Below are positions 27,839 through 38,019 of a stretch of DNA of 64,000 bases, piece after piece. The position numbers and the translations under genes were made by a program. Source of the DNA: Allokutzneria sp. NRRL B-24872 (lineage in GTDB: Bacteria > Actinomycetota > Actinomycetes > Mycobacteriales > Pseudonocardiaceae). The stretch covers positions 1 to 64,000 of the forward strand of contig NZ_MUMH01000015.1 in NCBI RefSeq assembly GCF_002155965.1. The letters run 5' to 3'. The notes under the pieces were generated by a model. It had not been told where the DNA came from. It was given only the letters and a program-made list of their open reading frames with translations, and ran no database searches. Each line of letters begins with the position of its first letter. Position 1 is the stretch's first letter.

Positions 27839-29245
27839 TCAGGTCGCGTCGTGCACGCGTAGCGCTAGGACGAGGTCGTAGCGCGCGGAGGGACCGGACA
27901 GCAGCGAGCGCCCCAACAGCTGCTCGATGCGGATGAGCCGTTTCCGGACACCTGTCACCGACACACCAAGTGCGGACGCGGCACCTTCCAGGCGCGCGTC
28001 GGCGGCCGACCACGCGCGCAGAGTGTCCAGGAGGGACTCCGGCAACGGGTCGATCACTTTCGCCGCCCAGTGCCGAACCGCCGACGTGCCAAGGACATCA
28101 GCGAGATCCGCCGCTGAGTCCGAGCCCGGCGCGTGCAGGCGGAGTGCCAGGTGCAGCTCCGCCCGCGTGTCGAGCGGGTCGAGATCGAGCCCGAGCACGG
28201 ACCCCACGTGCCGGACGCGCGCGGCGAGCGTGTTGCGGTGGATCTTCAACTGCCGAGCGGCACCGCCGTGGAAGTCCAGCCACGACCGCAGAGTGGCCAG
28301 CAGTTCGTGGCTGTCCGGGTCCTGCGGTCGCTCCGGCACGAAGTCGGCGAGCGGGCGAAGCACCTGCCTGGCCCAGGCACGGCCCGCGTGCCCGAGCAGC
28401 GCGGCGAGTTCGGTGCGCGCGCTGAACTCCGCGAAGGGTTCCTCGCCGTGGCGGGCGACGGCGAGCGCGTGGAACGCCTGCTCATAGCCGGTTCCGGTAC
28501 CGCGCAGGTCGACGACGTCGCTCGCGCCCACGCGGATGTCCTCGCGCGCGACAGCACGCAGTGCCGACTCAACGGGATCGTTCCGCGCGGCGGGTGCGAG
28601 CAGGATGAGGTGCCGTGTGTAGACCGGGCAGTGGATGATCCACGCGCGGCCGAGGCACGCCGCGTCGCACAGGGCGGCGATCTCGGTCCGCGCGTTGACC
28701 GCGCACTCGATGACGTACACCCGCAGCAGATCGGTCAGCTCGGGCCGGAGCGCGCCTGCGACCCGCCGGGCGGCACCGAGGTCACCGATCATCAACAGGT
28801 GCAGAACCGCTTCCCTGGCAAGGGTTTCCGCCAGCTCCACGTCGCGAAGGCGCTTCTCCGCGCGGTCCAACCGCCACCTCAGCCGCAACAATCGGACCGC
28901 GTCGGCGATCAGCTCGTTCGGTGCCGCGACAAATCCGGCGCCCTTCACCTGCTCAACCACCAGAACCGGACCGGGGTGCTCGTCGACCAAGAGCGCGCGC
29001 ACCACGTGTTCGGGTGTCTCTGCCGTCGCGGACCGGCTCTGCCCGGAGAGCACGCGCGCGGCCTCATCCCGAGCGTCGTGCGACGGAGGTGCGGCGGGGA
29101 ACGCGTGCAGCGCGGAGCCGGACGCGTCGAGCAGGGCGACCGACGCGTCGAGGCCGTGCGCGAGCCATCGCACCAGCAGGCGCAGACCGTCCGGCCTGCT
29201 CACCTCCTGGTGCATGGCGCGCAGGTCGTTCCCCGGCGTCGGCAC
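27839..29245 (-). CDS. PucR/CdaR-family regulator with two C-terminal helix-turn-helix units
   Basis: A 468-residue transcriptional regulator. The N-terminal 150 residues are sensor-like. A middle GGDEF-like region ('DVVDLRGTGTGYEQAFHALAVARHG') is usual for this family. The first HTH_30 unit, 'LLATLRSWLDFHGGAARQLKIHRNTLAARVRHVGSVLGLDLDPLDTRAELHLALRL', is followed about 30 residues later by a second, 'LDTLRAWSAADARLEGAASALGVSVTGVRKRLIRIEQLLGRSLLSGPSARYDLVLALRV'. Usually only one is present. ATG at 29245 is the listed start; ATG at residue 11 is an alternative. It stands alone, so the target is unknown. Confidence 0.88.
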   Translation of the reverse strand: MPTPGNDLRAMHQEVSRPDGLRLLVRWLAHGLDASVALLDASGSALHAFPAAPPSHDARDEAARVLSGQSRSATAETPEHVVRALLVDEHPGPVLVVEQVKGAGFVAAPNELIADAVRLLRLRWRLDRAEKRLRDVELAETLAREAVLHLLMIGDLGAARRVAGALRPELTDLLRVYVIECAVNARTEIAALCDAACLGRAWIIHCPVYTRHLILLAPAARNDPVESALRAVAREDIRVGASDVVDLRGTGTGYEQAFHALAVARHGEEPFAEFSARTELAALLGHAGRAWARQVLRPLADFVPERPQDPDSHELLATLRSWLDFHGGAARQLKIHRNTLAARVRHVGSVLGLDLDPLDTRAELHLALRLHAPGSDSAADLADVLGTSAVRHWAAKVIDPLPESLLDTLRAWSAADARLEGAASALGVSVTGVRKRLIRIEQLLGRSLLSGPSARYDLVLALRVHDAT

Positions 29246-29282
29246 GGCCCCATGCTGCCAGGGCCGAGCGGTCGCAGCAGCG

Positions 29283-30032
29283 CTACGGCAGGTGGTACAT
29301 GGGGTTGGGCAGCTTCACCGTGCGCTCGGCGTGCCCGCCCTCAAGATCGCTGTACTGGTCGCCGACGCTGAGCAGCACGGTCTCGCCCTGGCTCTCCAGG
29401 TGCGCGCGCGTGCCGGACTTGTACTGCACGGTGTTGCAGCTCAGCCCGCACGCCAGCCACGGGAGCGGCTTGTCGAGCGGCTTGAGGAACAGCGCCTTGG
29501 GCTCGGGGAAACCGTTCTTGCGCAAGGAGTTCACCGTTCCCTCGCGGACGTTCTCCTTGCGGCCGGTGAGGAAGTAGACGTGCACGCCGCGCTTGCTCGC
29601 CCACTGGGTCAGCTCGCGCGTCGGCTCGATCGCGGGGAACTCGCCCGCGTTGATCGCCTTGTCGAAGGCGGCCTGGTCGAAGCCGAAGTCGCGCTCGGCC
29701 TCGAAGCCGTAGGTCAGCTCGGAGGTGTCGTCGATGTCGAGCACGATCGCCGGGTTCTTCACGCCCTCGGCGAGCCTGCGCTCCAACCACCGGCGCGCGG
29801 AGTTGATCTCACTGGCGGTCTGGTTGGCCCACGCGCTCGTCGCGGACGCGTGGTGCTTGCCCGCCGGGTCGAGGTAGTCGCCGTAGTACTGCTTGACGTC
29901 GTTCTTGACCTGGCCGATGTTGGCGGGCTCCTTGGGCTTGCCCGCGGCGTCCGCACCGTCCGAAGTGGAGAGTGCGACGGTACCGACGAGGAGCCCAGCT
30001 GCGATCACGAGGGCGGCGGTGCGACTGACCAT
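29283..30032 (-). CDS. Secreted HAD-superfamily acid phosphatase
   Basis: A 249-residue exported phosphatase of the HAD class IIIB type. A signal peptide (MVSRTAALVIAAGLLVGTVALS) precedes the nucleophile motif DIDDT (residues 99-103), the motif II threonine in 'YFLTGRKENVREGTVNSL' and the late 'VLLSVGDQYSDLEGGHAERTVKLPNP' with the magnesium-binding aspartates. The substrate is probably a phosphomonoester outside the cell. The start is ATG 30030-30032. Confidence 0.9.
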   Translation of the reverse strand: MVSRTAALVIAAGLLVGTVALSTSDGADAAGKPKEPANIGQVKNDVKQYYGDYLDPAGKHHASATSAWANQTASEINSARRWLERRLAEGVKNPAIVLDIDDTSELTYGFEAERDFGFDQAAFDKAINAGEFPAIEPTRELTQWASKRGVHVYFLTGRKENVREGTVNSLRKNGFPEPKALFLKPLDKPLPWLACGLSCNTVQYKSGTRAHLESQGETVLLSVGDQYSDLEGGHAERTVKLPNPMYHLP

Positions 30033-30120
30033 GCGGGGAAACTAGGCCGGAGAGCGCGAGCGCTCAACCCGATACGACCGGCTTGGCGTGTTCCTCCCGG
30101 ACGGTCCGGTTAGGAAAAGC

Positions 30121-31299
30121 TCACACCCGCTCGGCGCGGCACAGGTACGCGGTGGGCGTGTCGCCGACGCGGGTCAGCACGACGGTCGCCTCCTCGGGGC
30201 CGCTGATCTTCAACTGCCTGCGCAGCGCGTCGGGGTCGATGTCCAAGCCCCGCACCAGGATCTCCAGCCGCCCGATCCCGCGTTCGCGCAGCAGCGCGCG
30301 CAGGGTCTTCTCGTTGTACTTGCCGTGCTCCAGCACGCGGAACGCGCGAACACCGCGGGGCGGGGCGTCCCCGGTGAGGTAGGCGATGCGCGGATCGAGC
30401 TGGCCGAGCCCGTGCCGCGCGCCGTAGTGCCGCACGAGGCCGGCCCGCACCACGGCGCCGTCCGGGTCGATGATCCACTCGCCGACCTCGCGCGTCGGGC
30501 ACGCGTCGGACTCGGCGTCCGTGACGGTCCACAGTGGACCTTCCGGGCCGAGCACGGTCGCGCGTCTGCTCACGCCGAAGGTCGCGGGGGCGCCGACCCA
30601 CACGCACGCCTCGCGCACCTGCCCGGCCAGTGAGACGACCTCGACCTCACCCGCCCACGGCACAGCCGCGAAATCCAGTCCTGGCGCGCACTTCACCGCC
30701 ATGTCCCGGCCGCGGTAGGCCGCCATCAGATCACCGAGCGGCGGCACCAGGTCCTCCGGCCGCCACTTCCGCCGACCCGTCCCGTCACGCCGAGCGGGGT
30801 CCGCGAGCACGACCGTGCCCCGGCTCACCGGGCGCAGCGCGTCAGCCCGCAGCAGACCGACGGACGCGCCGGACACCTCGCAGTTGTGCTGGGCCATCGC
30901 GAGCCGGACACCGTCCACATCGGACCCGACGCAGCGGTCCGCGACCGCCGCGACCGCGATGAGGTCAGCCCCGACGGAGCACGTCACGTCGTGAACGTCG
31001 CGTCCTTCAAGGCGTCCCGCGCGGTGCCGGGCCACGACCGAGGCCGTTGCCTGCTGCGCGGCGTCCTCGGTCAGCAACCACGACGCCGCACCGTCCAATT
31101 TGGACACCGCGCGCCGCCGGAGCACGGCGGTCTCCAGCACCGCCGCGGCGAACCGCTCCCCCGCGATCCGCCGCGCCGACGCCACGTCACGCAGCCGCGA
31201 GGCGGGCGTGAGCGGCAGTTCCGCCGCCGCCCGCAACGCTTCTCCCCCCGTCGAGGACCGGAGGAACTCCACGTCCTCGACCGTGAACCCGTAACCCAC
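30121..31299 (-). CDS. SAM-dependent methyltransferase with THUMP-like C-terminal domain (Rv3037c-like)
   Basis: A 392-residue methyltransferase. The SAM-binding core includes 'VHDVTCSVGADLIAVAAVADRCVGSDVDGVRLAMAQHN', and 'VLADPARRDGTGRRKWRPEDLVPPL' carries the catalytic DPARR-like motif. A C-terminal THUMP-like domain is 'RGIGRLEILVRGLDIDPDALRRQLKI'. It corresponds to Rv3037c, implicated in methylglucose lipopolysaccharide methylation, though the fold also fits RNA substrates. GTG 31297-31299 overlaps the previous gene's TAG by one base (TAGTG), so translation is coupled. It is the last gene of a four-gene operon. Confidence 0.88.
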   Translation of the reverse strand: MGYGFTVEDVEFLRSSTGGEALRAAAELPLTPASRLRDVASARRIAGERFAAAVLETAVLRRRAVSKLDGAASWLLTEDAAQQATASVVARHRAGRLEGRDVHDVTCSVGADLIAVAAVADRCVGSDVDGVRLAMAQHNCEVSGASVGLLRADALRPVSRGTVVLADPARRDGTGRRKWRPEDLVPPLGDLMAAYRGRDMAVKCAPGLDFAAVPWAGEVEVVSLAGQVREACVWVGAPATFGVSRRATVLGPEGPLWTVTDAESDACPTREVGEWIIDPDGAVVRAGLVRHYGARHGLGQLDPRIAYLTGDAPPRGVRAFRVLEHGKYNEKTLRALLRERGIGRLEILVRGLDIDPDALRRQLKISGPEEATVVLTRVGDTPTAYLCRAERV

Positions 31300-32258
31300 T
31301 AGACCGGCTTGTTCCCCGTGATGAGCACGTTGTAGAAGACGTTGCGCGGTACGACCTTCGCCAGCACGTTCTCGTCGAGCCAGGTCAGCCGCTGCCACGC
31401 GCGGTAGGCGAACATCCCCCAGCCGAAGCCGAGCTTCTCGCGCGGGACCGCGGCCTCGAAGGTCCGCACCGGCCAGCCGAACAGCGCCGCCGCCAGCTCC
31501 TCGGTCACCGCGCGCACCTCCGTCGCCCCGGCCGCCCGAGCGGTGCGCTCCAGCTCGTCCGGGTCGAAGGTGTGCAGGTCCACCACGGCTTCCAGGGCTG
31601 CCGCGCGCGAGGACTCGTCCAGCTCCTCCTGCGGCCTGCGCCAGCCGTTCAGCGGCGGCAGCTTGGTCAGGTTGGTCGTCGCCCACCACGTGAGCTGGCC
31701 GAGCTTGCGCGCGTAGAAGTCGCCCACCTTCGTCGGCTCGCCCGCGAACACGAAGCGCCCGCCGGGCTTGAGCACCCGCAGGATCTCCTTCATGGCCGAG
31801 GGGATGTCCGGGATGTGGTGCAGCACCGCGTGCCCAACCACGAGGTCGAAGGTGTCGTCGTCGTAGGGCAGCGTCTCCGCGTCGGCGACCCGCCCGTCCA
31901 CGTCGAGCCCGAGCGACTGGGCGTTGCGCACCGCGACCTCGACCATGCCGGGCGAGAGGTCGGTGACCGAACCGCGCTTGATCACGCCGCCCTGCATCAG
32001 GTTCAGCAGGAAGAACCCGGTGCCGCAGCCCAGTTCGAGCGCGTGCTCGTACGGCCAGTCCCGCTCACCGGCGACCGCGCGGAAGCGCCCTGTCGCGTAG
32101 GTGATGCAGCGCTCGTCGTAGGAGATCGACCACTTCTCGTCGTAGGTGCCCGCCTCCCAGTCGTGGTAGAGGACGTTGGCCAGCTTCGGGTCCTTCCAGG
32201 CCGCCTCCACCTCCTCCGCAGTCGCGTGCGGATTGGGCTTCGGATCACTACTTGCCAC
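31299..32258 (-). CDS. Class I SAM-dependent methyltransferase (Rv3038c-like)
   Basis: A 319-residue methyltransferase with motif I 'ALELGCGTGFFLLNLMQGG', 'VTDLSPGMVEVAVRNA', 'GRVADAETLPYDDDTFDLVVGHAVLHHIPDIPSAMKEILRVLKPGGRFVFAGEPT' and a long C-terminal region ending 'VLAKVVPRNVFYNVLITGNKPV'. The C-terminal extension is typical of a conserved actinobacterial family (Rv3038c). The substrate is unknown. The start is GTG 32256-32258. It overlaps the upstream enoyl-CoA hydratase gene by 11 bases and the downstream methyltransferase by one. Confidence 0.88.
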   Translation of the reverse strand: MASSDPKPNPHATAEEVEAAWKDPKLANVLYHDWEAGTYDEKWSISYDERCITYATGRFRAVAGERDWPYEHALELGCGTGFFLLNLMQGGVIKRGSVTDLSPGMVEVAVRNAQSLGLDVDGRVADAETLPYDDDTFDLVVGHAVLHHIPDIPSAMKEILRVLKPGGRFVFAGEPTKVGDFYARKLGQLTWWATTNLTKLPPLNGWRRPQEELDESSRAAALEAVVDLHTFDPDELERTARAAGATEVRAVTEELAAALFGWPVRTFEAAVPREKLGFGWGMFAYRAWQRLTWLDENVLAKVVPRNVFYNVLITGNKPV

Positions 32259-33027
32259 TGAAGGTCGCCTTCCCAGGGCCGTTCTCGATGAAGGAGCGCA
32301 TGCCCGCCTTCTGGTCCTCCGTCGCGAACAGCGCCGCGAACAGCTGGGTCTCCAGGCGCAGGCCGGTGTTCAGGTCGCCGTCGAGGCCGATGTCCACCGC
32401 CGCCTTGGCCGCGGCGAGCGCGCGGGCCGGGCCGCTGGCGAACTGCTCGGCCCAGCGGCGCGCGGCCAGGTAGACCTCGTCCGGCGCGACGACCTCGTCC
32501 AGCATGCCGATGCGCAGGGCCTCCTCCGCCTTCACGAAGCGGCCGGTGAAGATCACGTCCTTGGCCTTGGCCGGGCCGATCAACCGCGCGAGGCGCTGCG
32601 TGCCGCCCGCGCCGGGGATCACGCCGAGCAACGTCTCCGGCTGGCCGACCTTGGCGTTGTCGCCGCCGATGCGGCGGTCGCAGGTCAGCGCCAGCTCGTA
32701 GCCGCCGCCGAGCGCGTAGCCGGTGATCGCGGCGACGGTGGGCTTGGGGATGGCCGCGACCGCGCTCAGCGAGGTGGACAGGCTGCCGCCCCAGTCCAGC
32801 ATCTCGCCGTAGGAGAGGTCGGCCATCTCCTTGATGTCCGCGCCGGCCGCGAAGACCTTCTCGCCGCCGTAGACGATCACCGCGCGGATGTCGGCGCGCT
32901 CGGCCGCCTCCTGCGCGGCGGCCCTGATCTCCAGGTGCAGCTGCTGGTTCAAGGCGTTCATCGGCGGACGGTCCAGCCGGATGGTGCCGATCGCGCCGTC
33001 GACCTCAAGCCTGACGAACTCGCCCAC
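32248..33027 (-). CDS. Enoyl-CoA hydratase/isomerase family protein (EchA17-like)
   Basis: A 259-residue crotonase-fold protein. The first oxyanion-hole segment is 'VFAAGADIKEMADL' and the second 'ALGGGYELALTCDRRIG'. The two glutamates expected in a hydratase are in 'ALGGGYELAL' and 'PETLLGVIPGAGGTQRL', so hydratase activity is plausible. It corresponds to Rv3039c (echA17) in the same operon order. The start is GTG or ATG at 33025-33027 as read here (MGEFVRLEV). The gap to the ABC gene is 72 bp. Confidence 0.93.
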   Translation of the reverse strand: MGEFVRLEVDGAIGTIRLDRPPMNALNQQLHLEIRAAAQEAAERADIRAVIVYGGEKVFAAGADIKEMADLSYGEMLDWGGSLSTSLSAVAAIPKPTVAAITGYALGGGYELALTCDRRIGGDNAKVGQPETLLGVIPGAGGTQRLARLIGPAKAKDVIFTGRFVKAEEALRIGMLDEVVAPDEVYLAARRWAEQFASGPARALAAAKAAVDIGLDGDLNTGLRLETQLFAALFATEDQKAGMRSFIENGPGKATFSGK

Positions 33028-33099
33028 GCCAAGACCCTCCTCGCTGCTCGCGGTCCCGGGTTCCGGGCCCGTCCGTCGCAGGCTACCGAACGGTAGGGA

Positions 33100-33945
33100 T
33101 CACGCTCGACGCCAGGCGAAGTACCGATCACCCGAGCGCTGCAACGCCAGGTCCTGGCCGAAGGTCTGCGCCAGGTTGTGCTCGGTCAGCACGTCGGTGA
33201 GCAGCCCCTGCGCCACGACGCCGCCCTCGCGCAGCAGCATGGCGTGGGTGAACCCGGGCGGGATCTCCTCCACGTGGTGGGTCACCAGCACCATCGCGGG
33301 CGCGTCGGGGTCCATGGCCAGCGCGGACAGCCGCATGACCAGGTCCTCGCGACCGCCGAGGTCCAGGCCCGCCGCGGGCTCGTCCATCAGCAGCAGCTCG
33401 GGGTCGGTCATCAGCGCGCGTGCGATCAGCGTGCGCTTGCGCTCGCCCTCGGACAGCGTGCCGAAGGTCCGGTCGCCGAGGTGCGCGATGCCCATGGCCT
33501 TGAGCAGCTCGTCCGCCCGGTCGGTGTCCATCGAGTCGTACTGCTCGCGCCAGCGGCCGAGCACCGCGTAGCCGGCGCTGACCACGAGGTCGCGCACCTG
33601 CTCCTCACCGGGGACACGCGCGGCGAGCGCGGCCGAGCAGAACCCGATCCTCGGCCGGAGCTCGAAGACGTCGGTGCGGCCGATCTTCTCGCCGAGCACG
33701 TTGACCTGGCCGGTGGAGGGGTGCATCTCGGCGCCCGCCAGCTTCAGCAGCGTGGTCTTGCCCGCGCCGTTGGGGCCGAGCACCACCCAGCGTTCGTCCA
33801 GCTCGACGCGCCAGTCGACCTTTCGGAGCAGGGAGGTGCGGGCCCTTCGGACGCCGACGCCGTCCATGCGCACCACTAGGTCGGTCACGTCCACCCCGTC
33901 GCCCGCGGTGGACTGCATCGCTGCGCGCTCGGTCACGGGACCCAT
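33100..33945 (-). CDS. ABC transporter ATP-binding protein (Rv3041c-like)
   Basis: A 281-residue stand-alone ATPase. Walker A is 'LGPNGAGKTTLLKLAG', the signature 'LSEGERKRTLIARALM' and Walker B 'PELLLMDEPAAGLD', followed by the switch His in 'VTHHVEEI'. No permease gene is near. The same orphan ATPase occurs as Rv3041c ahead of the echA17 operon, so the partner is encoded elsewhere or the protein acts without one. I chose ATG 33943-33945, with a GAGGG about nine bases upstream; GTG 33936 and ATG 33918 are alternatives. It is divergent from glgX. Confidence 0.92.
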   Translation of the reverse strand: MGPVTERAAMQSTAGDGVDVTDLVVRMDGVGVRRARTSLLRKVDWRVELDERWVVLGPNGAGKTTLLKLAGAEMHPSTGQVNVLGEKIGRTDVFELRPRIGFCSAALAARVPGEEQVRDLVVSAGYAVLGRWREQYDSMDTDRADELLKAMGIAHLGDRTFGTLSEGERKRTLIARALMTDPELLLMDEPAAGLDLGGREDLVMRLSALAMDPDAPAMVLVTHHVEEIPPGFTHAMLLREGGVVAQGLLTDVLTEHNLAQTFGQDLALQRSGDRYFAWRRA

Positions 33946-34014
33946 TCTTGCGATCCCTCGATCCGGGCCCGCCACCGCCCCTTGATCAGCTCCGGATCGT
34001 GGATCATCTTGTGC

Positions 34015-36129
<2,115 letters not shown>

Positions 36130-36145
36130 GGTCACACCAAGATGA

Positions 36146-36161
36146 TTCACTTTGGAGTGAA
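36146..36161. promoter_or_regulatory. Inverted repeat upstream of a small secreted protein gene
   Basis: TTCACT-TTGG-AGTGAA is a perfect 6-base inverted repeat, nested in a wider CCAAG ... CTTGG pair (36137-36172 region). It lies 41 bp before the ATG at 36203 and is a candidate operator or promoter-overlapping site. Confidence 0.4.
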
Positions 36162-36202
36162 ACGCCTCTTGGCAACCGCCCGATCCGCGCAATCGTGAAG
36201 GC

Positions 36203-36433
36203 ATGACCACCAAGATCATCGGCGGGCTCACCGCCGTCATCGCCGCCGTCGGCATCATGCTCACCGGCGCCACCGGAACCGCGCACGCGGGCGACTGGAA
36301 GTACTACGGCTCGTACTGGACCTGGACCGAGTGCGAGTCCGACGCGGACCGGTTCCGCGGCAGCGACGGCGATGCCAAGTGCCCCTACAACTCCATGAGG
36401 GACATGTACGACCTGTACGTCCGGAGCTTCTGA
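36203..36433 (+). CDS. Small secreted protein, unknown
   Basis: A 76-residue protein with a clear signal peptide (MTTKIIGGLTAVIAAVGIMLTGATGTAHA), leaving a 47-residue aromatic-rich mature peptide with two cysteines (Cys44 and Cys60). It contains 'GDWKYYGSYWTWTECESDADRF' and ends 'MYDLYVRSF'. No family recognised. The ATG at 36203 is preceded by GTGAAGG. A decayed second copy follows at 36456-36597, which supports this being a real, duplicated gene. Confidence 0.7.
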   Translation: MTTKIIGGLTAVIAAVGIMLTGATGTAHAGDWKYYGSYWTWTECESDADRFRGSDGDAKCPYNSMRDMYDLYVRSF

Positions 36434-36455
36434 TCCAAGCGGTTTCTCCCGTGAG

Positions 36456-36597
36456 GTGAACCGATTCTTGGCGATCATCGGCGGACTCACCGGAGGAGTG
36501 CGGGAGCGTCGCGGCAGGCATCTGCGGTTCCGACGTCGGCGCCGCCTGCCACCCGAGCCCGCTCGGCGCCATATTGGACCTGTACACCTACCAGTAG
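36456..36597 (+). pseudogene. Frameshifted remnant of a small secreted protein paralogue
   Basis: GTG 36456 starts 'VNRFLAIIGGLTG', like the signal peptide 'MTTKIIGGLTA' of the preceding gene. After a +1 shift near 36496 the other frame reads 'ECGSVAAGICGSDVGAACHPSP' and ends 'LGAILDLYTYQ', echoing 'TECESDADRFRGSDGDAKCPYNSMRDMYDLYVRSF'. The second half of the signal peptide and the aromatic region are missing. I read this as a tandem duplicate that lost an internal segment and its frame. Confidence 0.5.
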
Positions 36598-36612
36598 CAC
36601 CTGATTCACAAG

Positions 36613-36644
36613 GGCGGGTCGGAGTCACTGTGCTCCGGCCCGCC
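36613..36644. terminator. Hairpin after the small secreted protein genes
   Basis: GGCGGGTCGGAG (36613-36624) pairs with CTCCGGCCCGCC (36633-36644) at 11 of 12 positions around an 8-base loop. The position fits a terminator for the 36203 unit and possibly for the minus-strand fragment. Confidence 0.55.
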
Positions 36645-36648
36645 GTTC

Positions 36649-36807
36649 TCATGCGATCACCGCCAGGTTCGGCGGCAGCTCCAACTCCTGCTCCGCGTCG
36701 TCGGCGAAGTCCACGACGATGCGCATGCGCCAGCCGAGCGCGCTGACAGATTCCCGCCAATGGAGCGTTCTGGGCGGATGTTCATCAGGTCTCGCGACAC
36801 ATTGCCA
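36649..36807 (-). pseudogene. Possible gene fragment
   Basis: On the minus strand a 53-codon open frame ends at the TGA 36649-36651 and reads '...PRTLHWRESVSALGWR' then 'MRIVVDFADDAEQELELPPNLAVIA'. The amphipathic, acidic composition looks coding, but only the last 25 codons follow an ATG. The adjacent frame upstream ('RFRILDKDSDVALCALGNVSRDLMNIRPERS') also looks coding. Together they suggest a frameshifted fragment of a gene that once extended to about 37.0 kb. I cannot name the family. Confidence 0.25.
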
Positions 36808-37098
36808 AGGGCGCAAAGAGCCACATCAGAGTCCTTGTCCAGGATGCGGAACCGCTGGTCGGCGCGGGTCGCGCTGTGGGAGCATCTCGCTGTGATCCGC
36901 TCGCTGCTGTGGAACAACCTGCCGCTGGACCAGGCCCGGTTGACCAGCTGTGCGTGTACGTGCGCGCGGCGTGGCATGTGATCACGGACCCCACCCGAAG
37001 ATCCTTTCGCGGGATCGCGCCTCGAACTCTGCGCTGATCCCGCGCGCCGCGCCGCGTTCCGGTTCTCCCTCCCCACTTCCTGAACCAGGAGCGCACGC

Positions 37099-37617
37099 AT
37101 GACCGTTTCGCTGTCCGCGCCGGAGATCCACCCGGCGCTCGACCTCCCCCTGCTGCGGGACTTCATCGCCCCGCGCCGTCCGCTGTGGACGGCCAGCGAG
37201 CTGCTCGGGCTGACCAAGAACGTGGCGTCGGTGTTCGAGGACCAGCTCGCGGGCGTCCTCCAGTACGTGCCGGAGCAGCGCTGGTGGGCACGCCTGGCGC
37301 TGACCGACGAGGTGGAGCTGTGGCTGCTCTCCTGGATGCCGGGCCAGGGCACCGAACCGCACGACCACGGCGGCGCCTCCGGCTCGTTCACCGTGTACCG
37401 GGGCGAGCTGCGCGAGGACTACCGCTATCCGACCGGCCCGGTCCGGGGTGCCACGCGCAAGCTCGGCACGGGTGTCGGCTTCGGCCCGGGGCGGGCGCAC
37501 CAGGTCCGCAACACGGGCGTGCAGAACGCCGCGACCGTGCACGCGTACTCGCCGCCCCTACTGCCGACCAACGAGTACCCCAGCCTTGAGGCGTACACGG
37601 AGGCTCCGAGAGCATGA
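37099..37617 (+). CDS. Cysteine dioxygenase type I
   Basis: A 172-residue cupin that oxidises cysteine to cysteine sulfinate. The iron ligands are His88 and His90 in 'GTEPHDHGGASGSFTVYRGEL' and His134 in 'GRAHQVRN'. Its length and motifs match bacterial CDO. Thiol dioxygenases for other small thiols share these motifs, so substrate is likely but not proved. Start ATG 37099 has AGGAG eight bases upstream. Its TGA overlaps the ATG of the rhodanese gene (ATGA). Confidence 0.93.
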   Translation: MTVSLSAPEIHPALDLPLLRDFIAPRRPLWTASELLGLTKNVASVFEDQLAGVLQYVPEQRWWARLALTDEVELWLLSWMPGQGTEPHDHGGASGSFTVYRGELREDYRYPTGPVRGATRKLGTGVGFGPGRAHQVRNTGVQNAATVHAYSPPLLPTNEYPSLEAYTEAPRA

Positions 37618-38006
37618 GCATCGACAAGTTCCTGGACGAGGCGCGCGCGGAGATCGACCGGCTGGAGCCGGAGCAGGCCTTCGCGGCGCAGCAGGACGGC
37701 GCGCTGATCGTCGACATCCGCCCGCACTCCTACCGGGCGGAGGAAGGCGAGATCCCGGGTGCGCTGCCGATCGAGCGCATTCACCTGGAATGGCGGTTGG
37801 ACCCGGCCGGATCACACCGCATTCCCGAGATCCGGCCTGATTCAGTGGTGGTCGTCGTGTGCAACGAGGGCTATTCCTCCAGCCTCGCCGCGCGCGATCT
37901 GCGCCGGGTCGGGTTGAACAGTGCAACTGATCTCGTCGGCGGTTTCCGCGGGTGGCAGGCGGCAGGGCTTCCTACCAAGCCAGGAGGAACTCCAGCAATC
38001 CCCTGA
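37614..38006 (+). CDS. Rhodanese-like sulfurtransferase
   Basis: A 130-residue single rhodanese domain. 'LIVDIRPHSYRAEEGEIPGALPIERIHLEWRL' is the N-terminal CH2-type motif, and the active-site loop is Cys82 in 'VVCNEGYSSSLAA'. It is translationally coupled to cysteine dioxygenase. The pair probably handles the sulfur of cysteine, with the rhodanese using the sulfane or sulfite product. Both are soluble. The last residues (TKPGGTPAIP) are a short Pro-rich tail. Confidence 0.9.
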   Translation: MSIDKFLDEARAEIDRLEPEQAFAAQQDGALIVDIRPHSYRAEEGEIPGALPIERIHLEWRLDPAGSHRIPEIRPDSVVVVVCNEGYSSSLAARDLRRVGLNSATDLVGGFRGWQAAGLPTKPGGTPAIP

Positions 38007-38019
38007 TCGAGCACTAACC

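Larger units (their letters stand above)
36598..37098. other. 501-bp region with a terminator and a possible gene fragment
   Basis: The first part holds a hairpin terminator (36613-36644). The rest has no intact gene I can support on either strand. A coding-like stretch on the minus strand (36649-36807) is listed separately. The last 40 bases contain the ribosome-binding site (AGGAG, 37087-37091) of the cysteine dioxygenase gene. Confidence 0.5.

Noticed and set aside
36760-36981. 73-codon plus-strand frame before cysteine dioxygenase
   Set aside because: No ribosome-binding site or recognisable motif; more likely a shadow of the minus-strand remnant.
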